From: Streptomyces phaeofaciens | GTDB taxonomy: Bacteria > Actinomycetota > Actinomycetes > Streptomycetales > Streptomycetaceae | Reading direction: 5' to 3' | Assembly (NCBI RefSeq): GCF_014648915.1 | Contig: NZ_BMSA01000021.1 | Location: 62,001-126,000, forward strand | DNA: 64,000 nucleotides | Part shown: piece by piece, positions 51,404 to 60,202 of the stretch | Layout: every line of letters starts with the position of its first letter | How positions within the stretch are numbered: position 1 is the first letter of the stretch | Made by a program: the position numbers and the translations under genes | Notes under the pieces: model-generated | The model's input: only the letters and a program-made list of their open reading frames with translations | Database searches by the model: none | Told to the model about the DNA's origin: nothing

Positions 51404-52153
51404 CTACTGCTGAGGTTGCCCGTTCACGGCGTCGCCGAGGTCCACCGGGGTGGCCGTGGCGGTCGGCGGCGGGGTCAGCACGACCTGCGGCTGACCGGCC
51501 GGAGGGGCCGGCGGGGTCAGGTCCGACTTGGGCAGCTTCGGCGGGGTGGTCTGCTGGAACAGCGTGCTGTCGAAGTCGACCAGACCGGTCTTCTCCATCA
51601 CCGTGATGTGGTCGAGCACGGTGTCGTTGGCCTGGTCGGCCAGCGCGCGCACCAGCGAGTTCTTCGTCGTCGAGCGGACCTTCGCCACGGTGTTGAAGAT
51701 CGAGCCGTGGGTCAGGCGCAGGATGTTGGCGAAGGTGACGTCGAACTGCTTGCCGCTCTCCGCCTTCAGCTGGGTGACGAAGCCCTCCTGCTGCGGACTG
51801 GCCACGTTCGGCAGGGTGATGTTCAGCATCGGCGCGATCTTGCGGCAGGTCGTGTCGAGTGCCGCGTGACCGTCGATCAGGTGCTCGCTGGCGGTCAGGA
51901 CCGACTTGCTCTGCCCCTTCTGGAGACCGATCTGCCCGACCGGGTACTCCCACAGACCGGCCGCCCGCACCTTCACCACGAAGTCGCGGTCGCCTTCGGT
52001 CAGCGGCCCCCACTGGGTGTTGGCGATGACTCTGTCGGTCGAGGTCGAGACGGTGTCCAGTCCGAGCATCGACGGGTATGCGAGGGCAGCCAGTGTCAGT
52101 GACAGGGCTCCACCCACGAACAGGGTTCCCATCGTGTTCCGCGAAAGTGGCAC
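51404..52153 (-). CDS. DUF4142 secreted or membrane-anchored protein
   Basis: 249 residues: N-terminal hydrophobic signal or anchor (about 8-28), a ferritin-like four-helix DUF4142 domain (about 45-195: DRDFVVKVRAAGLWEYPVGQ, ASEHLIDGHAALD, AADQANDTVLDH-like segments), and a Pro/Thr-rich tail. DUF4142 proteins are common in actinobacteria, mostly exported, and of unknown function. It converges with the glucosidase gene. Confidence 0.85.
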   Translation of the reverse strand: MPLSRNTMGTLFVGGALSLTLAALAYPSMLGLDTVSTSTDRVIANTQWGPLTEGDRDFVVKVRAAGLWEYPVGQIGLQKGQSKSVLTASEHLIDGHAALDTTCRKIAPMLNITLPNVASPQQEGFVTQLKAESGKQFDVTFANILRLTHGSIFNTVAKVRSTTKNSLVRALADQANDTVLDHITVMEKTGLVDFDSTLFQQTTPPKLPKSDLTPPAPPAGQPQVVLTPPPTATATPVDLGDAVNGQPQQ

Positions 52154-52304
52154 CGTTCCTCCTGTGTCCGCTCGGGGAGTACGCCGGTGGAGGGTCCCCG
52201 GCTGGTCGGACTAGGGAGAAGTACGGACGCGGGGCTCGTGTGATTCACAGGGAATCGTAAAAATTTATGGGAACCGAGCGGGGTCGGACGAGGGGGGACC
52301 TGAA

Positions 52305-52991
52305 ATGGCCAGATTGACGGACATCACGTACTACCCGGTGAAGGGGTGCGCGGGCGTCACGGTCACGGAGTCGGCGGTCACCCCCGCCGGACTCGTGGAC
52401 GACCGCGGCTACGCGATCGTCGACGAGAAGGGCGACGTCCGCTGGCAGGGCGAGGACCCCCGGATGGCCCTCGTCGCCCCCGAACTGCTCGACGGCGAAC
52501 TGACCCTGCGCGCACCGGGCCACGCACCGGTGCGGGCGGGGCACGACGACGTCGACGCCTGGCTCACCCACGTGCTGGGCCGGCCCAGCAGACTGGTCCG
52601 CCCGTCGGCCGGCCCTCCCGCCCGGCTGCACGTCGTGTCCACCGCGACCCTGGCCGCCCTCAACGCGAAGCTGGCCGAGCGCGGCGCCGGCCCCCTGCCC
52701 ATGAACCGCTTCCGCCCCAACCTCGTGGTCGACGGCTGGGACACCCCGCACACGGAGGACGAGGCGCCCACGCTCACCGTCGCCGGCGCCGAACTCGCCT
52801 TCGCCGAGCGCACGGTCCGCTGCGCCGTCACCATGGTCGACCAGGAGACCGGCCGCAAGGCGGGCCCCGAGCCCCTGCGCACTCTCGCCGGCTACCGGCG
52901 GGCCGAGGGCGGGGTCGTTTTCGGCGCGTACTTCACGGTCCTGCGGCCGGGGAAGCTGTCGGTGGGGGACGAGGTGCGCGTGGGCCCCTGA
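52305..52991 (+). CDS. MOSC-domain protein, short form
   Basis: 228 residues. An N-terminal beta-barrel (YYPVKGCAGVTVTESAVTP) precedes a MOSC domain with FRPNLVVDGW and RCAVTMVDQETG, in which the Cys is the expected sulfur-carrier or molybdenum-binding residue, and LRTLAGYRR. MOSC proteins act with molybdenum cofactor sulfuration or molybdenum-dependent reduction of N-hydroxylated compounds. It is shorter than the usual about 270 residues, mainly in the central region. The start ATG 52305 begins MARLTDITYY. Confidence 0.85.
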   Translation: MARLTDITYYPVKGCAGVTVTESAVTPAGLVDDRGYAIVDEKGDVRWQGEDPRMALVAPELLDGELTLRAPGHAPVRAGHDDVDAWLTHVLGRPSRLVRPSAGPPARLHVVSTATLAALNAKLAERGAGPLPMNRFRPNLVVDGWDTPHTEDEAPTLTVAGAELAFAERTVRCAVTMVDQETGRKAGPEPLRTLAGYRRAEGGVVFGAYFTVLRPGKLSVGDEVRVGP

Positions 52992-53001
52992 CGGGCCGCC
53001 C

Positions 53002-54366
53002 TCACCGCCCGCTCCTCGCGAACTCGCGCAGGAACAGCGCCTCCACCCGCGCCATGTGCTCGATCTCGCCCGGGTCGACGCTCTCGTCGGGCGCGTGGAT
53101 CTGGCAGCGCGGCTCCTCCACCCCCATGAGGATGATCTCGGCGCGGGGAAAGGCGGAGGTCAGGACATTGCACAGGGGGATCGACCCGCCCTGGCCGAGG
53201 AACGCGAGCGGCTTGCCGTAGACCTCCCGCATCGCCGTGCCCAGCGCGGTGTACGCGGGCCCGTCGGTCGCGGCGCGGAACGGCGAGCCGGTGCCCTCCG
53301 GTTCCACGGTGACCCGGGCGCCCCAGGGCGCCGCCTCGGTGAGATGCCGGGTGAGGGCGGCGCGGGCGAGTTCCGCGTCGGTGCCCGGCGGCACCCGCAG
53401 ACCGACCCGGGCCCGTGCGGTGGCCGGCACGGCGGCCGCCGAGCCCACCACCGGCGGACAGTCGATGCCGAGGACGGTCACCGCGGGCCGCGCCCACAGC
53501 CGGTCGGCGACCGTGCCGTCGCCGGTGAGGGCGACACCGTCCAGTACCCCGGCGTCGGCCCGGAACCGCTCCTCGTCGTAGCCGGCGCCCTCCCAGGTGC
53601 CCTCGCAGTCCAGGCCGTCGATCCGGGTCGCGCCGGTCACCGGGTCGCGCAGCGTGGACAGCATCTGGACCAGGGCGGCGAGCGCGTCGGGCGCGGGCCC
53701 GCCGAACATGCCCGAGTGGACCTCGCCCGCCAGGGTGTCGACGGTGACGACGACATTGGCGAGGCCGCGCAGGGTGACGGTGGCCGTACCGGTGCCCACC
53801 TCGGCGTTGCCGGTGTCGCACACCAGCAGCGCGTCGGCGAGGAACTGCTCCGGGTGCTGCTTGACGTAGGCCTCCAGGCCGCCGGTGCCCTGCTCCTCGG
53901 AACCCTCCGCGACGAACTTCAGACCGACCGGGACGTCGTCGCCGAGGGCGCGCAGCGCGGTGAGGTGCATGACGATGTTGCCCTTGCAGTCGGCGGCGCC
54001 GCGCCCGTACCAGCGGCCGTCCTCCCGCTCGGTGAGGGTGAACGGGGGGCTGTTCCAGGCGGATTCGTCGAGCGGGGGCTGCACGTCGTAGTGGCAGTAG
54101 AGCAGGACGGTCGGCGCGCCGGGCGGGGGCGGCCGGTGGCCGAGGACGGCGTGGCTGCCGTCCGGGGTCTCGGCGAGGTGGACGTCCCTCAGGCCCACGC
54201 GGGTGAAGGCGTCGGCGACCCACTGCGCGGCCCGCAGGCACTCCTCGGGCGGGTACTGGCGCGGGTCGGCCACCGAGGGGATGGCGACGAGTTCGGCGAG
54301 GTCGGACTGTGCCTGGGGCATCAGCGCGGCGATCGTCTCGGCGAGCGGTGCGTCCGGGGTGCTCAT
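53002..54366 (-). CDS. M20 family dipeptidase-like metallopeptidase
   Basis: 454 residues from ATG 54366. The M20 di-metal site is visible: CHYDVQPP (His, Asp), GRGAADCKGN (bridging Asp), EGSEEQGTGG (catalytic and ligand Glu), DTGN (Asp) and the C-terminal CQIHAPDES (His). The dimerisation domain lies at about 200-320. It should hydrolyse dipeptides or acylated amino acids. It lies 6 bases after the upstream single-pass protein gene, and the amino-acid permease gene precedes that one, forming a three-gene operon for uptake and cleavage of an amino-acid-derived substrate. Confidence 0.9.
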   Translation of the reverse strand: MSTPDAPLAETIAALMPQAQSDLAELVAIPSVADPRQYPPEECLRAAQWVADAFTRVGLRDVHLAETPDGSHAVLGHRPPPPGAPTVLLYCHYDVQPPLDESAWNSPPFTLTEREDGRWYGRGAADCKGNIVMHLTALRALGDDVPVGLKFVAEGSEEQGTGGLEAYVKQHPEQFLADALLVCDTGNAEVGTGTATVTLRGLANVVVTVDTLAGEVHSGMFGGPAPDALAALVQMLSTLRDPVTGATRIDGLDCEGTWEGAGYDEERFRADAGVLDGVALTGDGTVADRLWARPAVTVLGIDCPPVVGSAAAVPATARARVGLRVPPGTDAELARAALTRHLTEAAPWGARVTVEPEGTGSPFRAATDGPAYTALGTAMREVYGKPLAFLGQGGSIPLCNVLTSAFPRAEIILMGVEEPRCQIHAPDESVDPGEIEHMARVEALFLREFARSGR

Positions 54367-54371
54367 GGCCG

Positions 54372-54809
54372 TCACCGCCTCACGGTGTCGTCGGTGTCCA
54401 GGTCGTCGAGCCGGTCCTGGAAGTCGTCGAGCTTGTCCGGGCAGTAGATCTGGAGGATCTTCGCCTCCGCCCGCAGTGCCTGGGTGTCGCCGATGACCGG
54501 CCGCTGGCCGACGAACGCGGCCCCGTTGGAGACGTTGATCTTCCACAGGGCCGACTTCAGGGCGCTGCCGGGGTCCTCGCAGACGCTGCCGCCGTCGGTG
54601 CCCAGGGTGCGGACGATGGTGTCGGTGTCGGGGCGCGGGTAGCCGGCGGCCACCGCCGCGTCGGCGAGCTGGTTCGCCTTGTCGGTGGCCTCGTTGGTCT
54701 TCCTGACGCTCGTGTAGTTGATGACGCCGATCACGGCGAGCGCGACGAGGAGGACGATCGCGCTGATGTAGATCCACTTGTGTTCGGAGGCGAACCGGGT
54801 GGGGCTCAT
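54372..54809 (-). CDS. Single-pass membrane protein between permease and peptidase
   Basis: 145 residues with one N-terminal transmembrane helix (about 12-32) and an extracytoplasmic or cytoplasmic domain with two Cys (SVCEDPG and IYCPDKLDD). The ATG (54807-54809) overlaps the permease stop by 4 bases, so it is translated with the permease. I do not recognise the family. An accessory role in transport is suggested only by position. Confidence 0.85.
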   Translation of the reverse strand: MSPTRFASEHKWIYISAIVLLVALAVIGVINYTSVRKTNEATDKANQLADAAVAAGYPRPDTDTIVRTLGTDGGSVCEDPGSALKSALWKINVSNGAAFVGQRPVIGDTQALRAEAKILQIYCPDKLDDFQDRLDDLDTDDTVRR

Positions 54810-56260
54810 TCCGCGTCACCGCCCTCCATGCGCCAGCTGGGCTTCCTGAACTTCAGGAACGCCCAGGGGATCAGCACGCCCAGGACCAGCAGGCCGCCGC
54901 CCACGAACGCGACGTAGGCGCCGACGCTGTTGCCGCCGAACTGCGAGGGCGGCACGAAGCCGATGACGAGTGCTGCGGCCGAGGCCAGCCAGCCGGTGAC
55001 ACAGACCAGGGTGAGGGCGGGGACGCGGTAGCCGCGCGGGTGGTCGGGCTGGTTCCTGCGCAGCCGTATCGCGGCCACGAACATCAGCAGGTAGACGATC
55101 AGGTACACCTGCGTGGTGATGGTCGAGAAGATCCAGTACACGCTGGAGACGCCGGGGATCAGCGCGTACATCAGCGCGATGACCGTGGTCACCACGCCCT
55201 GGGTGACCAGGATGTTCTGCTGGATGCCGTGCTTGTTGAGCTTCTGGAGGTAGGGCGGCAGATAGCCCTCGTTGCGGGAGATCTCCAGCAGGCCCTTGGA
55301 GGGCCCGGCCAGCCAGGTGAGCATGCCGGCCAGCGAGGCGGAGATCAGCATGACGGCGGCGATCGGGGTCATCCAGCCGATGTGGAAGTACGAGAAGAAC
55401 GCCTCGAAGGCCTGCATCACACCGGCGGTCAGGCTGGTCTGGTCGGCCGGCACCACCCAGCTGATCGCCAGGGCCGGGAGGATGAAGATCAGCAGTACCA
55501 GGCCCATCGCCAGGAACATCGACTTCGGGTACTCCTTCGCCGGGTTCTTCAGCGAGGACACGTGCACGGCGTTCATCTCCATGCCGGAGTACGACAGGAA
55601 GTTGTTGACGATGAGCACGAGGCTGGCGAGGCCGGTCCACTGCGGCAGCAGATGGCTCGCGGTCATCGGGGCGGCGGAGGGGTTGCCCTGGGCGAGGAAG
55701 ACCATGCCGAGGACGACGAGGATCGTGCCCGGCACCAGGGTGCCGATCACCAGCCCCCAGCTGGACAGCCCGGCCAGGGCCTTGGTGCCGCGCGAGGACA
55801 CCCACACACCGGTCCAGTACAGCACCATGATCACGATCGCGGTGTAGACGCCGTTGGAGGCGAGGGCCGGGTTGATGACGTACGCGATCGTGCTGGCGAC
55901 GAAGGCCAGCAGGCTCGGGTAGTAGAAGATCGTCATCGCGAACTGGCACCACACGGCGAGGAAGCCGAGCGGCTTCGACAGGCCCTCGCTCACCCAGCGG
56001 TAGACGCCGCCGTTCCAGCCGGAGGCGAGTTCCGCCGAGACCAGGGCGGTCGGCAGGAGGAACACGACCGCCGGGACGAGGTAGAGGAACACGCAGGCCA
56101 GGCCGTAGACGGCCATGGTGGGGGCGGCACGGAGGCTGGCGACCGAGGCGGTCGTCATCAGGGCGAGGGTGAGCCAGGTCAGCCGGGGGGCCGCGACCGC
56201 TCTGACGGCGGGTCTCGCCACCTCGTGCGGCCCGTCGGCGGGTATGTCCATCGATGCCAT
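54806..56260 (-). CDS. APC-superfamily amino acid permease
   Basis: 484 residues from ATG 56260 (GGGGAGGG upstream). About twelve transmembrane helices; APC signatures include VYGLACVFLYLVPAVVFLL, ELASGWNGGVYRWVSE and NFLSYSGMEMNAVHVSSLKN, closest in style to glutamate/GABA antiporter-type members. It is the first gene of the operon with the single-pass protein and the M20 peptidase. The substrate is not determined by the sequence; an amino acid, dipeptide or amine is plausible. Confidence 0.9.
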   Translation of the reverse strand: MASMDIPADGPHEVARPAVRAVAAPRLTWLTLALMTTASVASLRAAPTMAVYGLACVFLYLVPAVVFLLPTALVSAELASGWNGGVYRWVSEGLSKPLGFLAVWCQFAMTIFYYPSLLAFVASTIAYVINPALASNGVYTAIVIMVLYWTGVWVSSRGTKALAGLSSWGLVIGTLVPGTILVVLGMVFLAQGNPSAAPMTASHLLPQWTGLASLVLIVNNFLSYSGMEMNAVHVSSLKNPAKEYPKSMFLAMGLVLLIFILPALAISWVVPADQTSLTAGVMQAFEAFFSYFHIGWMTPIAAVMLISASLAGMLTWLAGPSKGLLEISRNEGYLPPYLQKLNKHGIQQNILVTQGVVTTVIALMYALIPGVSSVYWIFSTITTQVYLIVYLLMFVAAIRLRRNQPDHPRGYRVPALTLVCVTGWLASAAALVIGFVPPSQFGGNSVGAYVAFVGGGLLVLGVLIPWAFLKFRKPSWRMEGGDAE

Positions 56261-56358
56261 GTGCCCTCCCCTGGGGAGCCGTCGTCTCTGTGGCCAGGGT
56301 GTGGGGGACGAGGGCGGGGCGCAGGGCGGGTGGGCCCTTCGGGTGACGGGTGGCGGGC

Positions 56359-57036
56359 TCAGGCCATCCAGAAGAAGACGGCCGTCATCCGCTTTTCCTC
56401 CAGTGTGGTGCCGCAGTAACCGGTCGCGCTGTGCACGAGGTTGGCGTGGTAGAGGAGCAGCCGGTTGTGCCGGTGGGGCACGCGGACGTCCTCCTCGAAG
56501 GCGTCGGGGGCGACGAACCGGGTGCCGAGGGCGTCGACGAGGTTGTTGTGCGGGGCCTGGACGACGTTGCCGCCGAGCCGGCCGCCGGGCAGGGTCTGCC
56601 GGTAGAAGCTGGTGCCGCAGTCCTTTGGGGCGGACGGGTTGAGGTACAGCACCGCCGCGTACCGGCACAGCGAGCGGGAGTCGCTGTGCGGGCGGGGCGT
56701 GCTCTCGCCCTCGCCGACGACCTGGACGCAGTTGTGGTTGAGGGTCCCGCCGCCGGGTGCGCGCTGCACCCAGAGCTTCGGCGCGCCGGTCGCCGCGCGC
56801 ACCAGCCGCTCCACCCGGGCGAGTTCGTCGGGCTCCAGCCCCGGCATGGTCCGCAGCCCCGGCCAGCTCTCGGCGGTGTGCGGGTAGCCCTTCACCCAGT
56901 CGTCCTTGGCCAGACAGCGTTCGCGTACGGCGGTGATGCCGGCCTCGGTGAGGACGTCGTCCAGGACCCAGTAGTCACGGCCCCGGGTGGGCTTGCGGTA
57001 CGGCAGGACGGGAAGGGATCGCTGTGGCATGGACAT
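56359..57036 (-). CDS. DUF6445 (2-oxoglutarate/Fe(II) oxygenase-like) protein
   Basis: 225 residues. Conserved features: LPYRKPTRGRDYWVLDDVL, NHNCVQVVG, the HxD metal motif PHSDSRSLCRYAAV, distal His in LVHSATGY and a C-terminal Arg in KRMTAVFFWMA, an arrangement consistent with 2OG/Fe(II) oxygenases. Homologues carry the DUF6445 label and unknown substrates. The start may be ATG 57036 or 57030. It lies 98 bases upstream of the permease gene on the same strand and could belong to the same transcription unit. Confidence 0.8.
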   Translation of the reverse strand: MSMPQRSLPVLPYRKPTRGRDYWVLDDVLTEAGITAVRERCLAKDDWVKGYPHTAESWPGLRTMPGLEPDELARVERLVRAATGAPKLWVQRAPGGGTLNHNCVQVVGEGESTPRPHSDSRSLCRYAAVLYLNPSAPKDCGTSFYRQTLPGGRLGGNVVQAPHNNLVDALGTRFVAPDAFEEDVRVPHRHNRLLLYHANLVHSATGYCGTTLEEKRMTAVFFWMA

Positions 57037-57170
57037 GCAGCGAATCTAGGTCGGGGGCCCGTCAGGACTCGCCCGCGAATTCCTCCGGAGTCGGCCGCGA
57101 AGTGGTCAACGTTTCGCCAACCGACGGGAGCGGCCGGGGCCCCGACCGGATCCGGGACCCCGGCGCGTGC

Positions 57171-57557
57171 TCAGCGCCCCGGACGCAGGAACATCACCGA
57201 CCGCAGCAGCAGCCGGTCCGTGGCCGGCCGCCCGTGCGGGCGCAGGGTCCAGGAGTCGCCCGTGCAGTCGGGCTCGGTGAACACGATCGCGTACTCGTCG
57301 GTGTCGTTGTGCGGGGCGAAGGCGGGCGAGGAGGCGCTCGGGTCCGCGACCTCCGGGAGCGTGATGCACTCGTCGCTCGCCGGGTCGTGGAGGGTGACCG
57401 AGATCGGTTCGCCGTTCAGCCCGACGGCCTTGTAGCCGAAGTCGCCGGTGGCGGCCTGGGCGGGCGTGGCCAGGACGGCGGTCAGCGCGAGCGCACCGCA
57501 GACGGCGGCGAGGGGGTGCCGGAGACGCACGAGGGTTCTCGTTTCCTGAGGGGGCAT
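57171..57557 (-). CDS. Small secreted protein of unknown function
   Basis: About 128 residues from ATG 57557 (GTG 57569 also possible). A signal peptide ends near TPAQAATG, followed by a short globular domain with two Cys (DECITLPE and EPDCTGDSW) likely to be disulfide-linked. I do not recognise the family; strands resemble a small beta-sandwich. Exported. Confidence 0.75.
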   Translation of the reverse strand: MPPQETRTLVRLRHPLAAVCGALALTAVLATPAQAATGDFGYKAVGLNGEPISVTLHDPASDECITLPEVADPSASSPAFAPHNDTDEYAIVFTEPDCTGDSWTLRPHGRPATDRLLLRSVMFLRPGR

Positions 57558-57624
57558 GATCGCCTGCACCCTTGACGCCGACGGACCGGCGTATGCGCAG
57601 CTCAGAAGCGGGAAGGTTTCTCTG

Positions 57625-57888
57625 TCACCCGTTCGGGCCGATGAACAGGTCGTCGGCGCTGCCGGCGAGGACGGCGCGTTCGGACCAGGCGGTGAGCCGG
57701 TCGAGGTCGGTGCAGGACTCGACCCGCTCGCGGACGGCGGCCGCCACGGGGATGCCGCGCAGCTCCAGGATGCGGAGGGTCGTCTCGGCGAGCGCCTCGA
57801 CCCGGCCTTCTTCCCGTCCTTCCTCCCGGCCTTGTTCCCGCACTTCCTGGGCGAGGGGGTGGCGCCAGAAGTACTGCATCGTCGTCAT
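57625..57888 (-). pseudogene. C-terminal remnant of an Rpn/PD-(D/E)XK transposase-like protein
   Basis: 87 codons match only the tail of a Streptomyces protein family of about 300 residues: the charged EQGREEGREEGRVEA stretch followed by LRILELRGIPVAAAVRERVESC and LDRLTAWSERA. The N-terminal nuclease-like domain is missing. The ATG 57888 does have a good ribosome binding site (TGGAGGGACCTC), so the fragment may still be translated. Upstream sequence to the next gene (43 bases) contains no further homology. Confidence 0.65.
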
Positions 57889-57931
57889 GAGGTCCCTCCA
57901 CATCTGCCGGGCCGTACGAGGAGCCGACCAT

Positions 57932-58339
57932 CTACGCGGCCCCCAGTTCGCACCACACGAGCTTGCCGCGGTGTCCTTGCCGGGACAGGGGCTGCCATCC
58001 CCAGGTGTCCGAGCAGGCCCGGACGAGTGCGAAGCCGCGGCCGTTCTCGGCGTCGGTGAGCTGCTCCAGCTTTCCGGGAGGCTCGGGGGGCTGGGGGTCG
58101 GCGTCCCAGGCGCCGATCTGGAGGACGCCGTCGCGGTGGCGGATCCGGAGGGCGGCGGGGCCCTTGGTGTGCAGGACGGCGTTGGAGACCAGCTCGGAGG
58201 CGAGCAGCTCGGCGGTGTCGGCGAGGTGGGCCAGCCCGTGCAGGGCGAGGATCAGGCGCAGGGCGCGGCGGCAGACGGTGACGGCTCGGGGGTCGGTGGG
58301 GATGTAGAGCGTGTACTCCCAGGAGTCACTTTCAGGCAT
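57932..58339 (-). CDS. RsbW-like HATPase regulator (WhiJ-module partner)
   Basis: 135 residues, a single HATPase domain with N-box LLASELVSNAVLHTKGPAAL, D-box GAWDADPQPPEPP and G-box ENGRGFALVRACSDTWGW. It is the intact counterpart of the fragment at 12083-12346. In Streptomyces such proteins are often paired with an XRE-DUF5753 and DUF397 gene, as here, and are thought to influence development or secondary metabolism, though the mechanism is unclear. Start ATG 58339. Confidence 0.88.
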   Translation of the reverse strand: MPESDSWEYTLYIPTDPRAVTVCRRALRLILALHGLAHLADTAELLASELVSNAVLHTKGPAALRIRHRDGVLQIGAWDADPQPPEPPGKLEQLTDAENGRGFALVRACSDTWGWQPLSRQGHRGKLVWCELGAA

Positions 58340-58544
58340 GCGTCAGCTCCGAGTGAGGGGGGTGGGGTGTTTCGGGCGCGGTGGCAGTGCCGCGGCGTCA
58401 TGGCAGGACGACGCGGTGCGCTTCCGCTCCGCTGGGTGAAGGTAGCGTCACTGAAGGTAGGTCTGAAAGTTATGACCGTGCAAGCCGTTCGCGTAATCTG
58501 ACACCCGAACGAGGTGGCCTGGTCCGCATGTTGAGGAGCTGCAC

Positions 58545-59381
58545 ATGGCGACGCGGCGACATCCGACGGCACGACAGATGCGCCTGGGTACCGAGCTGCG
58601 CAGGCTCCGAGAAGCGGCGGGACTGAAAGCCACTGCCGCAGCGGCCTTGCTGGGTGTGAGTTCGGTCCAGGTGAGTCAGATCGAGTCCGGAGTCGCGGGT
58701 GTCAGTGAGGAGCGACTTCGTCGCCTTGCTGCCAACTACTGCTGTTTCGATGCCGAGCTGATCGACGCGCTGGTCGCGATGGCCACCGATCGGACGCGCG
58801 GGTGGTGGGAGGAGTACCGGGGGCTGCTACCGACGTCGTTCCTGGACCTGTCCGAGCTGGATCACCATGCCGCGTTCCATCGTGAGGTGGCGATCGTCTA
58901 CGTGCCGGGTCTGTTGCAGACGGAGGATTATGCTCGGGCTGTCTTTTCGTCCAGAGTTCCTGAACTGACCTCTGAAGAGCTTGAGTTGCGCGTGCGCTAC
59001 CGCATGGCCCGGCAGGCGAAGATCGCTTCTTACGAGGTGGTCATCCACGAGGCCGCGCTGCGTATCAGGATTAGTGACCGGAGCGTCTCCAGGGCTCAAC
59101 TTGCCCGTTTGGTCGAGCTGTCCGAGAAGCCCCACATCACCCTGCGGATCGTCCCCTTCGATCTGGACGGCTTCTCCGGTGCCTCGGGTGCCATGACGTA
59201 CGTGGGAGGTCCCCTGCCCAAACTGGACACGGTGGTGAGGGACGCGCCCCATGGCACGGTACTCGTCGATTCCGAGGCTCAGCTCGTCGCCTATCGAACG
59301 CGCTTCCGTAGAGTGCAGAGTGTGTCACTGGACCCTGAACGGTCGCGTGACTTCATCCATAAGCTGGCCGGCGAGCTGTGA
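58545..59381 (+). CDS. XRE-DUF5753 regulator (WhiJ-like)
   Basis: 278 residues. An XRE helix-turn-helix (about 14-72: AAALLGVSSVQVSQIESGVAG) is followed by DUF5753 with the hallmark YVPGLLQTEDYAR, and ending LDPERSRDFIHKLAGEL. This is the DNA-binding member of WhiJ-type modules, normally controlling itself and the downstream DUF397 gene. The DNA here is less GC-rich than its neighbours. Divergent from the HATPase gene; two GAAGGTAG direct repeats lie in the 205-base intergenic region (about 58439-58461). Confidence 0.88.
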   Translation: MATRRHPTARQMRLGTELRRLREAAGLKATAAAALLGVSSVQVSQIESGVAGVSEERLRRLAANYCCFDAELIDALVAMATDRTRGWWEEYRGLLPTSFLDLSELDHHAAFHREVAIVYVPGLLQTEDYARAVFSSRVPELTSEELELRVRYRMARQAKIASYEVVIHEAALRIRISDRSVSRAQLARLVELSEKPHITLRIVPFDLDGFSGASGAMTYVGGPLPKLDTVVRDAPHGTVLVDSEAQLVAYRTRFRRVQSVSLDPERSRDFIHKLAGEL

Positions 59382-59388
59382 GGCGTGC

Positions 59389-59565
59389 ATGACCCTCCCC
59401 GACAACTGGCAGAAGTCCTCCTACTCGGGTGAAGGCGACGGCAACGCCTGTGTCGAACTCGCCTCGACCCCCACGACTCTCCACCTCCGCGAGTCCGACA
59501 CCCCCGCCACGGTGCTCACCGTCACCCCCGCCTCGCTCGGCCATCTCCTCGACGCGCTGCGTTAG
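59389..59565 (+). CDS. DUF397 protein of a WhiJ-type module
   Basis: 58 residues from ATG 59389, 7 bases after the XRE gene. The DUF397 hallmark WQKSSYSGEGDGNACVELA is present. These small proteins are thought to act with the XRE-DUF5753 regulator, possibly as modulators. The stop (59563-59565) overlaps the stop of the convergent TetR gene in TTAG, so the two genes share four bases. Confidence 0.88.
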   Translation: MTLPDNWQKSSYSGEGDGNACVELASTPTTLHLRESDTPATVLTVTPASLGHLLDALR

Positions 59566-60134
59566 TTCACGATCCGTTCCACCGCCGCCCGCACCAGCGC
59601 GTCCCGCTCCGCCTCGTCGAAGACATCCGGCAGGGTGAGCTGTTCGACGATCAGCCAGTTCAGGGTGAGGATCAGCAGCTTGACGGCCGTCGCGTCGCCG
59701 GGGAGGCCCGATGCCTCGTGGTAGGCGACGTTCGCCTCGACGTCCGCGCGGACCCGCTCCGTGAGGACCTTGCGCAGTTCGGGGCGGCGGGTCGCCTCCA
59801 GGCGGAGTTCGAGCAGGGCGAGGTAACCCGTCCGGAAGGACGAGACGCGGCCCACCAGTTCCCGCATCAGCTCCACGTACGTCTCCCGGTCGCGGCCCGC
59901 CGTCCGCTGGCGTTCGATCGTGGCCGCGTCCGGCTGGAGCCGCTCGTAGACGCGGGCGCCGGCCTGGGTGAGGAGGTCGTCGCGGCTGGTGAAGTAGTTG
60001 GAGGCGGTGCCGTTGGGTACCGAGGCCTCGGTGTCCACCGCGCGGAAGGTCAGCCCGCGCGCCCCCTCCTGTGCCAGTACCTCGATCGCGGCGTCGACGA
60101 GGGCCGCGCGTCGTTGGTCGTTCCGTCTCACCAT
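59562..60134 (-). CDS. TetR-family regulator
   Basis: About 190 residues from ATG 60134, which has GGAG 8 bases upstream; GTG codons at 60143 and 60140 overlap that ribosome binding site and are less likely. The N-terminal helix-turn-helix (about 8-52: VLAQEGARGLTFRAVDTEAS, NGTASNYFTSRDDLL) is typical. It is divergent from a dihydrofolate-reductase-like gene and a 17-base inverted repeat lies between them, so it probably represses both. Confidence 0.88.
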   Translation of the reverse strand: MVRRNDQRRAALVDAAIEVLAQEGARGLTFRAVDTEASVPNGTASNYFTSRDDLLTQAGARVYERLQPDAATIERQRTAGRDRETYVELMRELVGRVSSFRTGYLALLELRLEATRRPELRKVLTERVRADVEANVAYHEASGLPGDATAVKLLILTLNWLIVEQLTLPDVFDEAERDALVRAAVERIVN

Positions 60135-60141
60135 TGACACC

Positions 60142-60197
60142 ACTCCAGATGTAGTACTAAGTTCTAACCACTTCAGTCAGAGTACTACGTTTGGAGT
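60142..60197. promoter_or_regulatory. Long inverted repeat between TetR and DHFR-like genes
   Basis: Arms 60142-60158 and 60181-60197 match as inverted repeats at 15 of 17 positions and both contain TAGTACT and the Shine-Dalgarno core TGGAGT of the gene they face. The 22-base spacer would place the two half sites about four helical turns apart. It is a good TetR operator candidate that overlaps both ribosome binding sites. Confidence 0.7.
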
Positions 60198-60202
60198 CAG
60201 GG

